DNA of 26,359 nt from Chara braunii (GCA_003427395.1 BFEA01000458.1:796603-822961); one strand, 5' to 3'. Counted from the stretch's first letter, positions 10,995-20,527 are shown. A program made the numbers and translations. Notes: generated by a model not told the origin, from the sequence alone.

Positions 10995-11024
10995 CACAGT
11001 AGGGACTGACAGGTCCCTACTGTG
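10995..11024. repeat. Perfect 12-bp inverted repeat
   Basis: CACAGTAGGGAC (10995-11006) and GTCCCTACTGTG (11013-11024) are exact reverse complements around the 6-base loop TGACAG. It would form a strong hairpin in DNA or RNA. There is no T-run after it to suggest a terminator. Confidence 0.9.
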
Positions 11025-11405
11025 ACCTCATCCCTCCAGATTTGATGGAGGGCAATCCAGATTGCAAAGATAGTGCCCTTGAGGCATTATTTCAACAATA
11101 TCTGAATTAAAAAGGACAAAAATGAGAGAAAATGTAAAAAGGAGTTCACCGTTCTTTTTGTGGACCATGAATATGAGATTAGATCTCATGGAGGAGAGCA
11201 TATGGCCGTTTTTTGTGGGGCCAGCTCAAACGGCCAACTCCAGAATGGGTTGGCAACCCAAAATGGAAAGAAACAAAAGAGGGAAAAAAACGAAACTATG
11301 CATTTGGCCCAAAAAGAGGGTCAGATGCAACAAAAAATGAAAAAGTGATCCTAGGGGTTCAAAATTGAAGCAAGGGCCACTTGGGGGTAGCTTGAAATAT
11401 TGTTG

Positions 11406-11432
11406 GCATTGGATCTCAGCTAGATCCAATGC
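11406..11432. repeat. Perfect 11-bp inverted repeat
   Basis: GCATTGGATCT (11406-11416) and AGATCCAATGC (11422-11432) pair exactly around the loop CAGCT. A second stem, ACCGAGA/TCTCGGT, follows at 11442-11467, and a third at 11611-11643. Confidence 0.9.
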
Positions 11433-11700
11433 TGAGATTGCACCGAGACATAAGAAAATATCTCGGTCTACCCAAAATGGGGTGGAATCAGCAAAAATCG
11501 AGAAAAAAGGCCCACAAGGCCTTTTTCTTTCAAATGAGGCTGCCCCTGGGCATTTGGACTCAAGGGGGCAACATTTGAAAAAAGAAAAAAGGCTTGAAGA
11601 GACCCAAGGGGCAGTCCGAGTTGATACCAAGCACTTGGACTGCATGTACTTGGCCAAAATGAGGCCCAGGTGCCCCAAGAGAGGCCTAGTGGTGAAAATT

Positions 11701-12239
11701 GGCCATGGGGGTACCTCGGTTCACCTTGAGGCACATGGGGAGGCTCATGGGCTGACCGGTGTGCTGGTTTCAGCCTACATAAGCTTAGGGAGCAGTCTGC
11801 CACACTCACATTTGCTTGAGGAGTGCCCATGCTGCCCAAGTGAGCTCATAGGAGCACTCTACTCACTTGGAGTGAGAGGAGGGGAACCGATGCCAGCTTG
11901 GGGACTTGGAGGAGACTATAGGCTAGTGGGAGCAGCCATTGGAGCTAGTGAGAGTGGTGCTTGCCCAAGGAGGTAGTCCGCCATAGCCTCTAGGCTGTGG
12001 GAGAGAGAGAGATGCTTGGAGGTGTCCATTTAGCCCTCTTGGAGGGTAGGACCCTATAGCCTTGGTAGCAGGAGCTGGCCATAACCTACAGAGGACTGAG
12101 GAGAAAATGAGAAGAGGGCTTGAGGAAGGAGAGAGTCATAGCTAAAGTGACACTTGTGCAAGGAAGAGAGGAGCTTCATCAAGACTAACCTTCGACACCA
12201 AGAGAGAGAAAAAAGTGAGTTGGAACAAGGAGGAGGTGC
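11701..12239. other. Unassigned sequence between the long units and the TTC tract
   Basis: No gene recognised. A long plus-strand frame (to 11976) crosses from the third repeat unit into this stretch but has no domain or codon pattern I can identify. ACATAAGCTTA near 11777 faintly resembles a promoter element; I do not call it. Confidence 0.5.
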
Positions 12240-12410
12240 CCCTCTTCTTCTTCTTCTTCTTCTTCTTCTTCTTCCTTTTCTACTTCTTTCTTCTTCTTCC
12301 TCTTCTTCTTCTTCCTCTTCCTCTCTTCTTTTTCTTCTTCGTCTTCTTCTTCTTCTACTTCTTCTTCATCTCCTCTCCTCTCCTCTCCCCTTATTTCCTT
12401 TCTCCTCCAT
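12240..12410. repeat. TTC/CTT trinucleotide-rich tract
   Basis: Nearly continuous CTT repeats with scattered CCT and CTA interruptions. Overlapping frames reading poly-Phe, poly-Leu or poly-Ser are repeat translations. Confidence 0.95.
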
Positions 12411-12539
12411 AACTAAAGCTTCCCAAATGCAGGGGAGAGGGAGGAAGTAGCTCCTCCATTAGTAGTATCTCCATAGTGGCCATTTCCCTCACTTCCTGGC
12501 AAATCGCCACATTGTGCCATGTAATTTCTAGCTTGAAGG
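12411..12539. other. Short unassigned spacer
   Basis: Sequence between the TTC tract and the first recognisable satellite unit. No feature seen. Confidence 0.6.
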
Positions 12540-14110
12540 AGAGTTTTGCTCACTCTCACCTCAAGATCTCTCTCCCTCTACACTTGAGGGTAAATCGTTA
12601 CTTTGGTTTTCAGTCATGCTCGTGTTTTGAGGGTACTTCTCCACTCACATTGCCCTGTCTCTCACATAGTGATGTTCCGTTTCATTCCTGGGTGCATATA
12701 TGAGTCCCTCATATATATTTGAGCAAGTCTCACTCACATGCAGGGCTCATCTCTCACATAATAATGTTTCACTTCGATCTTGGTGCTTCGATAAGTCTTT
12801 GCACGTGTTTGAGCAAGTCTCACTCACATGCACAACTCATATCTCACATGATGATGTTTTCATTTCTTTCCTAGTTGCTTCCATAGCTTCTCACATGTGT
12901 ATGCTTTAGTCTCACTTGTGCAGATCAATCTTTCTTCACTCGGTGATATGCCAGTTCCATCCTAGTTGCTTCCATAGCTTCTCACATGCATATGCTCTAG
13001 TCTTACTTGTGCAGTTCACACTTTCTTCACTTGGTGATGTGTCCGTTCCATCCTAGTTGCTTCCATAGCCTCTCACATGTGTATACTCTTAGTCCTACTT
13101 GTGCAGTTTAATCTTCCTTCACTCGGTGATGTGTCGGTTCCTTCCTAGTTGCTTTCATAGCTTCTCACATGTGTATGCTCTAGTCTTACTTGTGCAGTTC
13201 AATCTTTCTTCATTTGGTAATGTGCCGATTCCATCCTAGTTGCTTCCATAGCCCCTCACATGTGTATGCTCTAGTCTTACTTATGCAGTTCAATCTTTCT
13301 TCACTTGGTGATGTGCCGGTTCCATCCTAGTTGCTTCCATAGCTTCTCACACGTGTATACTCTAGTCTTACTTATGCCGTTCAATCTTTCTTCACTTGGT
13401 GATGTACCGGTTCCTTCCTAGTTGCTTCCATAGCCTCACATGTGTGTATGCTCTAGTCTCACTTGTGCAGATCAATCTTTCTTCTCTTGGTGATGTGCCG
13501 ACTCCATCCTAGTTGCTTCCATAGTTTCTCACATGTGTATGCTCTAGTCTTACTTGTGCAGTTCACACTTTCTTCACTTGGTGATGTGCCGGTTACATCC
13601 TAGTTGCTTCCATAGCCTCTCACATGTGCGTGCTCTAGTCTTACTTGTGCATTTCAATCTTTCTTCACTTGGTGATGTGCCGGTTTCATCCTAGTTTGCT
13701 TCCATAGCTTCTCACATGTGTATGCTCTAGTCTTACTTGTTTAGTTCAATCTTTCTTCACTTGGTGATGTACCGGTTCCTTCCTAGTTGCTTTCGTAGCC
13801 TCACATGTGTGTATGCTCGAGTCTCACTTGTGCAGTTCGAGCTCTCTTCACTTGGTGATGTATTGGTTTTTTCCTTGTTGCCTCTATAGCTTCTCATGTG
13901 TGTATACTCTAGTCTCACTTGTGCAGTTCAATCTTTCTTCACTTAGGTGATGTGTCGGTTCCATCCTAGTTGCTTTCATCGTCTCTCTCTTGTGTATGCT
14001 CTAGTCTCACTCTTGCAGTTTAACCTTTCATCACCTGCTGATGTGCCGGTTCAGTTCTTGTTGGCTTCCGCGGCCCTATGTGCATGTGTAGTCTAGTCAC
14101 ACTTGTGCAA
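12540..14110. repeat. 91-bp satellite array, about 16 units
   Basis: The landmark CTAGTTGCTTCCATAG occurs at 12871, 12962, 13053, 13145 and 13236, a step of 91-92 bp, and continues to about 14050. Other shared words are TTCACTTGGTGATGTGCCGG, TCACATGTGTATGCTCTAGT and CTTGTGCAGTTCAATC. Units at the left edge (GAGCAAGTCTCACTCACATG at 12721 and 12811, a 90-bp step) and at the right edge are more diverged than the middle ones, the usual pattern when unequal exchange homogenises the centre of an array. It is not coding. Confidence 0.95.
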
Positions 14111-14889
14111 GTCGCCCCCCCGTGCTCTATTTGAACCCCGGGTTTGCCCCGTGCTCTAATTGAACACGGTAAGAGGAAGGTAGGTAGAAGGCTGGTGCTG
14201 CTGCTACGGCTACTGCTACTGCTGCTGTTGTTGGGGACTGTTGCTGTTGCTGTTGCTGCCTGGCCAAGCCAGGCCGCTGATGCTGCTGAGAAACGATAGC
14301 TGGTCCCCCGGAGCAAAAACCGGTCCGAAAAATGCTAAGACACCGGTGCGGCCCGAGGGCACCGGTGACCAAAACCGCCAAAGTAAGGGTATGGGGTAAG
14401 TGACCTCACGGATCCCATATCCTAGGCATTGATAGATGGCCTGCAAAATCTGCAAGCCATCTGAGTCCATTTTCCTGCAAAAACGGAAAATGGACTTCCC
14501 CGAACTGTTCGCTTGAAGCCCGGGTGGTGCCCAAAAAAAGCAAGTAGGGGCAAATGGTGACAAAATGCAACCAAACTTTATGGAGGCCTTCCATAGAGTA
14601 CAGACGGAGAACCCAGCGAGTTATGTGGGCATCCGACACCGTTTGGGCCACCAAACGGAGGACTGAAATTTTCGGCTCTCCCGCCACTGGAAAATTTGAC
14701 AAAAATCTGCAAAAACTGTTGGAGATCTGTGTTTTTTTTTCTGCAAAAACTGTGTTTCTACAAAACCTGTGTATTTTGCAAAGTCTGTGTTTTCTGTGTC
14801 TGTGCAAGTCTGTTTGCAGTTAGACTGGGTTTCCGAACTCCGAAGTGACGATCACACTTAGAAGTAGGAACGAGTGTCGGACCGCCTCA
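14111..14889. other. Unassigned segment with CTG-rich tract
   Basis: Contains an imperfect CTG/GTT trinucleotide tract (14193-14260), which produces minus-strand Gln- or Ser-rich frames, a duplicated phrase around 14105-14165 (GTGCTCTATTTGAAC and GTGCTCTAATTGAAC), and irregular CTGTGTTT repeats at 14728-14800. No gene is supported. Confidence 0.6.
14464..14496. repeat. Perfect 12-bp inverted repeat
   Basis: AGTCCATTTTCC (14464-14475) pairs exactly with GGAAAATGGACT (14485-14496) around the 9-base loop TGCAAAAAC. Confidence 0.9.
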
Positions 14890-15300
14890 CGCGCCACTTC
14901 ATCTTCCTCACCACCCCTTCACCCATCCACTATAGCCATCCACCCCATCTCATCCTCCGCCGACATCTCCTTCACCCATTCACCACAACTCCCCCCTCAC
15001 TTCATCTTCCTCCTCCATCTCCTTCACCTGTCCACCATAGCCACCGCCCCGCTTCATCTTCCTCCTCCATCTCCTTCACCCATCCGCCATAACCATCCAC
15101 CTCGCTTCACCTTCCTCCTCCGTCTACTTCACCCATCCACCATAGCCCCACCACCACACTTCATCTTCCTCCTCCATCTCCTTCACCCATCTACCATAGC
15201 CACCACCTCACTTCATCTTCCTCCTCTGTCACCCTCGCCCATCCACCATAGCCACCACGTCACGTCATCTTCTCTTTCACCCATCCGCCATAGCCGACCG
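14890..15300. repeat. About 52-bp pyrimidine-rich minisatellite, 8 units
   Basis: Units follow CACTTCATCTTCCTCCTCCA, TCTCCTTCACCCATCCACCA and TAGCCACCAC. The plus strand is almost free of G. Plus-strand Ser/Pro/His-rich frames merely translate the repeat. Confidence 0.93.
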
Positions 15301-15409
15301 CTTCGGCCGGCACACTTGTCCAAAGAGAAGGAGGGGTGGTGATGCATAGGGGGGGGCCTCAAGTAGGGTGGTAGGACGAGTAGGGGATAAAACTTGATTA
15401 GGCATAGGG

Positions 15410-15411
<2 letters not shown>

Positions 15412-15475
<64 letters not shown>

Positions 15476-15476
15476 T

Positions 15477-15518
<42 letters not shown>

Positions 15519-15528
15519 TCTCTCTCTT

Positions 15529-15582
<54 letters not shown>
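15412..15582. repeat. CT microsatellite
   Basis: (CT)n with a few TT interruptions, running straight into the N gap. Two similar blocks (CTTCTCTCTCTTTCTTTCTC near 15466 and 15514) suggest a recent internal duplication. Confidence 0.97.
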
Positions 15583-15720
15583 NNNNNNNNNNNNNNNNNN
15601 NNNNNNNNNNNNNNNNNNNNNNNNNNNNNNNNNNNNNNNNNNNNNNNNNNNNNNNNNNNNNNNNNNNNNNNNNNNNNNNNNNNNNNNNNNNNNNNNNNNN
15701 NNNNNNNNNNNNNNNNNNNN
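15583..15720. other. Assembly gap of 138 N
   Basis: Unknown bases at the end of the CT microsatellite. The true length is probably not known. Confidence 0.99.
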
Positions 15721-16807
15721 TCCCCCCCTCTACCTCTCTCATATCCCAAGTCTAATCCTTACCCCTTCCTTCTTGGCGTGTGACTAACCTCTCCCACTCA
15801 CTTGTTACATTGCCAAGGGACGAATGGTGAAAGAAAGTTGATCTCACTTGGTGGAGAAAGAGGGAAAGGGGAGGACAACCGGTCCCTTGTGCCACCAAGA
15901 AGGGAAAAAAAAGGGAAGGGAACACTTGAGAGCGGTGAGCGCTAAACACTATGAGATCGGAAGTGGACTAGCCCAAAGAGGACTAAGGAAAAAAATTGTG
16001 ATTAAGAGAAAGGTCAGTTGACTCAACCAGAACCCCGACTGCATGATGGATTGACTAGGCAAGGGAAAGAAAACGGGAGGAAGCCAAAGACAAAGATAAG
16101 GAAATTAGTCATGTGGGAAAAACTATGTGTTGACCCCAATGGGGGATTGTATCGGCTTTTGTATTTAGGTGAGTAGGTTTGGGATGCCTTGAGCAGGGTT
16201 GGGCCAGGTAGGCCGGACAGCGAAGGAAAAGGGGAAGGGCAAAGGGCTAAGTGGCCTTAGTATAAATCTTACCTATGGATGGGACCCTTGTGCATGGACT
16301 CTTGAATAGGAGATAGAAATGAGAAAGGTGCAAAGCTTGAATGTTTGGGATGTGATCTAGCCATTTAACTTTGGACGGAACCCCGAAAAGACTAAGGGGT
16401 ATCGATGGAAGTTGTGAGCTTGCTGCGTGGAATGTGAAAGAGTGTAGACAGACTAAAGGGGAGGCCGAGTGGACCCGCTCCGATGAAGTTTTAGGACCTT
16501 GGTGCTAGGGAAAGGATGCGTGGCCTAAGGATGATGCTTAGCCTACGCACAAAAAAAGAGAAATCTCAAACGACGCCTTGGACTGCTTGTGTATTGGAAG
16601 GAGCATTTGCCTGCAAACACAACTGGGAATCGAGGAAAATTGTGCATGCGAATGGATCAGCGAGACTACCACCTTGCGCGAGGGTTGAGCTACATCCCCA
16701 ATGTCAAAGCTCTCTCGCTCAATGACCCACCCCCATCTATCTCAAAGCACTAAGTGGGGGTGACCCTGTGACGAATGGCCCGCACCCTGAGCATGAACGT
16801 GGGCAGG
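15721..16807. other. Unassigned sequence, right part of the inner insertion
   Basis: Unique-looking DNA with no recognised gene. It includes a TATAAATC word near 16260 and a vaguely tRNA-like stretch at about 16575-16640, neither strong enough to call. It ends where the tandem duplication begins. Confidence 0.55.
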
Positions 16808-17644
16808 CCAAGCCAAACGAGACCTGAAGTGGGGTCGATACAGGCTCGAAAGTTTAGCAGGGTTTGGCCCGGTTCATTTGCTCAGTTTGGCCATTCGTTT
16901 CAGGATGTCTGTCTGACGTGTCTTACGACATGGTCAACCTGGTCCCAAAGACTTCCATCAACTCCTGCCATTGTAGACTAGTGAACTGAATATCTCTATC
17001 AGAGACGATGATTTTTAGGAATCCATACTCGGAGACCCATCGCATCTGAAACTTATGAATGACTAGTTCGGTTCTAGCTTCAGCAGACAAAGGAATGAAC
17101 ATCTCATACTTTGAGAATCTATCTACGATGACCATTACTTGACTGTTGCCATTTCGACTATTAGTAAGACTCTTAAAGTCAATGGAAATAGACTCACCTG
17201 GCTCACTTGGAATAGGTAGCAATCTCAGTAGTCCCATCAGATTCTCATGTGAGGGCTTGTTCCTCTGACAGACAAGACAAGTCCGCACATATGTTAGTAC
17301 ATCTTCCTTCATGACATTCCCCAATGATCAAGCTTTTGATTGGTTCTCAGACATCAACATACGTCTTCTTAAAACCAAAGTGACCTTCTGCATCATGACA
17401 TTCCCCAATGATCAAGCTTTTGATTGGTTCTAGGTGAGGAAAACACAATCTTTCTTCGATTTTATCCAGAAAGAACAGTAAACCATCAGTCATTCGATAT
17501 TCTGGGAATGTCTCAGGGTTCTTTTGTAGAGTCTTAATGATAGGACTCCAAATAGGATCACTCCCACAACCCTTGCGGATCTGTTCTTTTAGTTCGTTCC
17601 GAATATCGAGGTAGGAGACAATGGTCCCAAAGAAATTTGCATGT
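16808..17644. repeat. Tandem duplication of integrase region, copy A
   Basis: Starts with CCAAGCCAAACGAGACC, as does copy B at 17645, giving a unit of 837 bp. The unit holds about 60 bp from the edge of the inner insertion, the integrase core, the zinc-finger region and the tail of the RNase H-integrase connection. Copy A has an additional small internal repeat: CATGACATTCCCCAATGATC occurs at about 17311 and 17395. By eye, copies A and B differ at about 3-4% of sites. Confidence 0.92.
16871..17644 (-). pseudogene. Integrase core, duplicated copy A
   Basis: The minus-strand frame 17324-16923 encodes TYVRTCLVCQRNKPSHEN (end of the HHCC zinc finger), then ISIDFKSL (first catalytic Asp), DRFSKYEMFIPLSAEA, IIVSDRDIQFTS (second Asp) and the region of the catalytic Glu. 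It ends GTRLTMS before a stop; a 9-bp insertion relative to copy B lies here. Beyond the stop the familiar HPETNGQTEQMNR text is still readable. The insertion border follows directly. It overlaps no functional start: the ATG is internal. Confidence 0.88.
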
Positions 17645-18458
17645 CCAAGCCAAACGAGACCTGAAGTGGGGTCGACACAGGCTCGAAAGTTAGCAGGGTT
17701 TGACCCGGTTCATTTTCTCATTTTGGCCATTCGTTTTAGGATGTCTGTCTGACGACATGGTCAACCTGGTCCCAAAGACTTCCATCAACTCCTGCCATTG
17801 TAAACTAGTGAACTGAATATCTCTATCAGAGACGATGATTTTTGGGAATCCATACTCGGAGACTCATCGCATCTAAAACTTATGGATGACTAGTTCGGTC
17901 TAGCTTCAGCAGACAAAGGAATGAACATCTCATACTTTGAGAATCTATCTACGATGACCATTACTTGACTGTTGTCATTTCGACTATTAGTAAGACTCTT
18001 AAAGTCAATGGAAATAGACTCACCTGACTCACTTGGAATAGGTAGCAGTCTCAGTAGTCCCATCGGATTCTCATGTGAGGGTTTGTTCCTCTGACAGACA
18101 AGACAAGTCCGCACATATGTTAATACATCTTCCTTCATTCCTTTCCATTCAGATCGTTCTCAGACATCAGCATACGTCTTCTTAAAACCAAAGTGACCTT
18201 CTGCATCATGACATTCCCCATTGATCAAGCTTTTGATTGGTTCTTGGTGAGGAAAACACAATCTTTCTTCGGTTTTATCCAGAAAGAACAGTAAGCCATT
18301 AGTCATTCGATATTCTGGGAATGTCTCAGGGTTCTTTCGTAGAGTCTTAATGATAGGACTCCAAATAGGATCACTCCCACAACCCTTGCGAATCTGTTCT
18401 TTTAGTTCGTTCCGAATATCGAGGTAGGAGACAATGGTCCCAAAGAAATCTGCATGTC
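17645..18458. repeat. Tandem duplication of integrase region, copy B
   Basis: The second copy (814 bp) ends at GCATGTC, the same word that joins copy A to copy B, after which normal pol sequence continues with TGGACAAAGC. Because 17645-17706 is insertion-edge sequence, the duplication must have come after the inner insertion. Confidence 0.92.
17707..18210 (-). pseudogene. Integrase core, copy B (proximal, next to RNase H)
   Basis: On the minus strand the zinc finger begins with HDAEGHFGFKKTYADV in the preceding frame, followed after a break by CLVCQRNKPSHENPMG, ISIDFKSL and DRFSKYEMFIPLSAEA. A 1-bp deletion relative to copy A near 17903 shifts the frame after AEA. The remainder of the core, ending SSDRHPKTNGQNEKMNR, is readable in another frame. 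This copy has the more normal text at SSDRHP, where copy A has the extra 9 bp. Confidence 0.87.
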
Positions 18459-19675
18459 TGGACAAAGCATCCGCAACCACATTAAACTTACCTTTGATGG
18501 TTTTCACCTCAAAGTCAAATGTATCAAGGAAAGCGGACCATCGTACCAACTTATCAGAGAGTCTAGGCTGAGTCTTGATCCACTTCAAGGTAGAGTGGTC
18601 AGAATAGACAGTGAAATGCCTCTCTAACAAGTAATGTTTCCGGGTATCTAGTGCAACAACTAAGGCATACAATTCCCTTTCATAGTTGGAGTTAGCCACT
18701 TTTTTTGATGGAAGTCTTCTGGACATAAACTCGATAGGTCTATATCCCTTACCGTCATATTGCTGTAGCACAACCCCAATCCCATACTGACTCGCGTCAG
18801 TCGTAACGATGAAAGGAAGAGAAGGGTCAACAATCTTTAAGACAGGGTAGTGAGTCAGAACATATTTTAACTTTCTAAACGATGACTCATAATCTTCGTC
18901 CCACAACCAAGGTTTTTTTTTCTGTAATAGTTTTCTCATAGGAGCAACTATCAAGGATAAGTTTTTGACGAACTTCCTATCGCAGTTAGCGAGTCCTAGG
19001 AAAAATCTTAGTTCAGTTATAGTCTTAGGTTGTGGTAAATCTCGGATTACTGTAATCTTCTTTTCTTCAGGCCTTAGTCCTTCCTCGTTCACTATATGCC
19101 CTAAGTACAAGACTTCAGGCTTAGCGAACTCAGACTTCTTGGGATTCAATTTGAAGTTGCCCTCGCGCAACTTCTGCAAAACCATTCATAGGTGTTTCTC
19201 GTGATCTTCTAGTGTCTTACTATACATTAGAATATCATCGAGATAGACTACTACGAACTGATCAAGCCATTGACGGAACAATTCGTTCATTGACCTTTGG
19301 AAGGTCGCAACCGCATTGGTCAAACCGAAAGGCATAACCACGAACTCGTAGCGACCATACCTAGTTCGGAATGTCGTCTTATGTTGATCTTCAGGAGCCA
19401 CCTCAATCTGGTGGTACCCTAACTTCAGATCAATCTTACTGAAGTACTGCAGCCTTGCAACTAGTCCAACAGGTCGTCAATGCGCGGAAGAGATGTGCGT
19501 TTTTCACAGTGACGAAGTCTAACCCTCGATAATCTATGCATAAACGAAGTTCACCTTCCTTTTTGGGCATGAATAAGATATGTGCACCATAAGGAGATGA
19601 GCTAGGGCGAATCCATCCTTTGTCAGTAAGTTCTTGCAGCTGCTTACGCAGTTCCTCAAGTTCCCTAGGAGACAT
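18160..19675 (-). pseudogene. Chromovirus reverse transcriptase and RNase H
   Basis: RT begins with [20 protein letters not shown], then [27 protein letters not shown] (first catalytic region), [20 protein letters not shown] and [14 protein letters not shown] (the YxDD box). Next come NPKKSEFAKPEVLYLGHIV and the primer-grip and connection region, then RNase H with TTDASQYGIGVVLQQ, YERELYALV and YSDHSTLKW carrying its catalytic acidic residues. Breaks are a frameshift near 19480, where the text runs off after FRAL, and a TGA at 19186-19188 (CGA to TGA). The 341-codon open frame from 19185 is therefore an internal remnant, not a protein with its own start. Confidence 0.95.
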
Positions 19676-20520
19676 TCAGTAGATGGGACCCTTGGGAATC
19701 TTGCTTCGGGGAATGATCTCAATCGTGTGCTTAATAGCATGCTCAGTGATTCCCGTCGGCCAAGTCTGCAAATCCTTGTACTCATCAAGAAGTTTTCAAT
19801 AAAAGGTGGATAGAATGAGGAACACTCACCGACTCGCTTGACGAGCACCATCATCACCTCCTGATCCAACTTCTTCTTTACTACCATTGAACGAAAGGCT
19901 GGATAACTCATACAACAAAAATACAAAGCGGAGTCAGAGCCAGACCTGTGATACAATTTAATCGCACGTAGTTCGAACTTCTCGTCCTTGAGTTTGACAA
20001 TTTTATCTTTGAACCTTACCTCTGGGTCGACTTCCTCGTGTCAATCCATTCCCAAAATCATGTTAAACGGTAGGTTCTTTTCTATTAGGAAGGATATCTC
20101 ATGCAAGATTTTTTTCCCTTCCTTTGTCCTGAATCGACGTATTGAGCGACAGTGATCGTGCTCTTGTCTGCCCGCATAGACGTGATAGGTCGAGGTAAAT
20201 CCTTTACCTTCATTCCCAAATGCAATTTTCGAATTGTCTTTTCTGAGATGTAAAACTATGTCGATCCTGGATCTAACAGTGCACCTACTCGCGTGTGCGC
20301 AATCTCAATTTCCGCGATCATTAAATCACCCTTAGACTTAACTTTCTTCGCCCACGAACTCCGAAGTGCTATGAGTTCATTGTCGAGTTCGTCAAGGGAA
20401 TCGTCCAGCGAGATAGAACAAAGCACAGTGTCAGGGTATTCTGGACGACGGGCGGAAGAAGAGTCATCCTCTGCCTTGAGAGTCGAAGGGTTAGAAGGGG
20501 TTATAGGCGCCTTACCTTAA
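19676..20520 (-). pseudogene. Chromovirus aspartic protease and linker
   Basis: The minus strand shows EIEIAHTRVGALLDPGST, an aspartic-protease active site of the D-x-G-S type (DPGS), just followed by a TAG. Further on comes LPFNMILGMD with a TGA where Trp is expected (ILGMDWL-type end motif). A linker with KLYHRSGSDSALYF and YPAFRSMVVKKK leads to the RT. The enzyme would cut the gag-pol polyprotein. At least two nonsense changes and several frame shifts are present. Confidence 0.8.
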
Positions 20521-20527
20521 CTTTGGT

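Larger units (their letters stand above)
8440..11700. repeat. Degenerate long tandem units, purine-rich
   Basis: At least three collinear units can be aligned by eye. Landmarks are a GACACTAGAAAAA block (8812, 10165); AGATCAAGATCT (9280, 10512); AATATCTCGG or its variant AATATCTTGG (9391, 10638, 11457); GCAGTCCGAG or GCAATCCGAG (9544, 10790, 11611); and GGGACTGGCACA (9717, 10987). Unit spacing is about 1.25-1.35 kb between the first two and shorter for the third. The plus strand is strongly purine-rich with frequent GGGACT and GGCCGCAAGA words. Open frames in it have biased composition and no domain. Confidence 0.7.
8317..16870. mobile_element. About 8.55-kb insertion of unknown class inside the integrase gene
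   Basis: Integrase text stops after the codons for MNR at about 16871 and resumes with LCQQLL at about 8314, so everything between is foreign. The left end starts TGTCGGGACC, an LTR-like beginning; the right end, about GGGTTTGGCC, has no matching CA or inverted terminal repeat. CGG occurs at both borders and could be a 3-bp duplication. No RT, integrase, transposase or capsid motif is visible in any frame. The contents are long degenerate repeats, a 91-bp satellite, minisatellites and microsatellites. It could be a non-autonomous LTR element (LARD type), several nested insertions, or a captured satellite block. Confidence 0.75.

Noticed and set aside
11160-11348. Plus-strand ORFs with Met-rich starts at 11122-11348
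   Set aside because: Two frames are open at once in purine-rich repeat DNA; Lys/Glu/Asn bias follows from base composition.
11365-11976. Plus-strand ORF of 203 codons
   Set aside because: It lies over the third degenerate repeat unit with its hairpins. The units elsewhere do not keep this frame and no domain is recognisable.
14020-14563. Minus-strand Gln/Ser-rich ORFs
   Set aside because: The Gln and Ser runs come from the CTG-type trinucleotide tract, and several frames are open together.
14845-15342. Plus-strand Ser/Pro/His-rich ORF of 165 codons
   Set aside because: It is a direct translation of the 52-bp pyrimidine minisatellite.
15213-15783. ORFs crossing the N gap
   Set aside because: They consist of CT repeats and unknown bases.
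16575-16640. Possible tRNA or tRNA-derived SINE promoter
   Set aside because: Words like GGAGCATTTGCCTGCAAACA resemble a D-arm and anticodon loop, but stems do not close and the B-box-like GGAATCGAGG is poor.
8317-16870. CACTA-type DNA transposon, on the basis of the possible 3-bp CGG duplication
   Set aside because: The ends do not read CACTA/TAGTG, there is no inverted terminal repeat and no transposase.
16923-17324. A second, independent gypsy element represented by integrase copy A
   Set aside because: Copy A shares the same insertion-edge DNA and flanks with copy B, so tandem duplication explains it.
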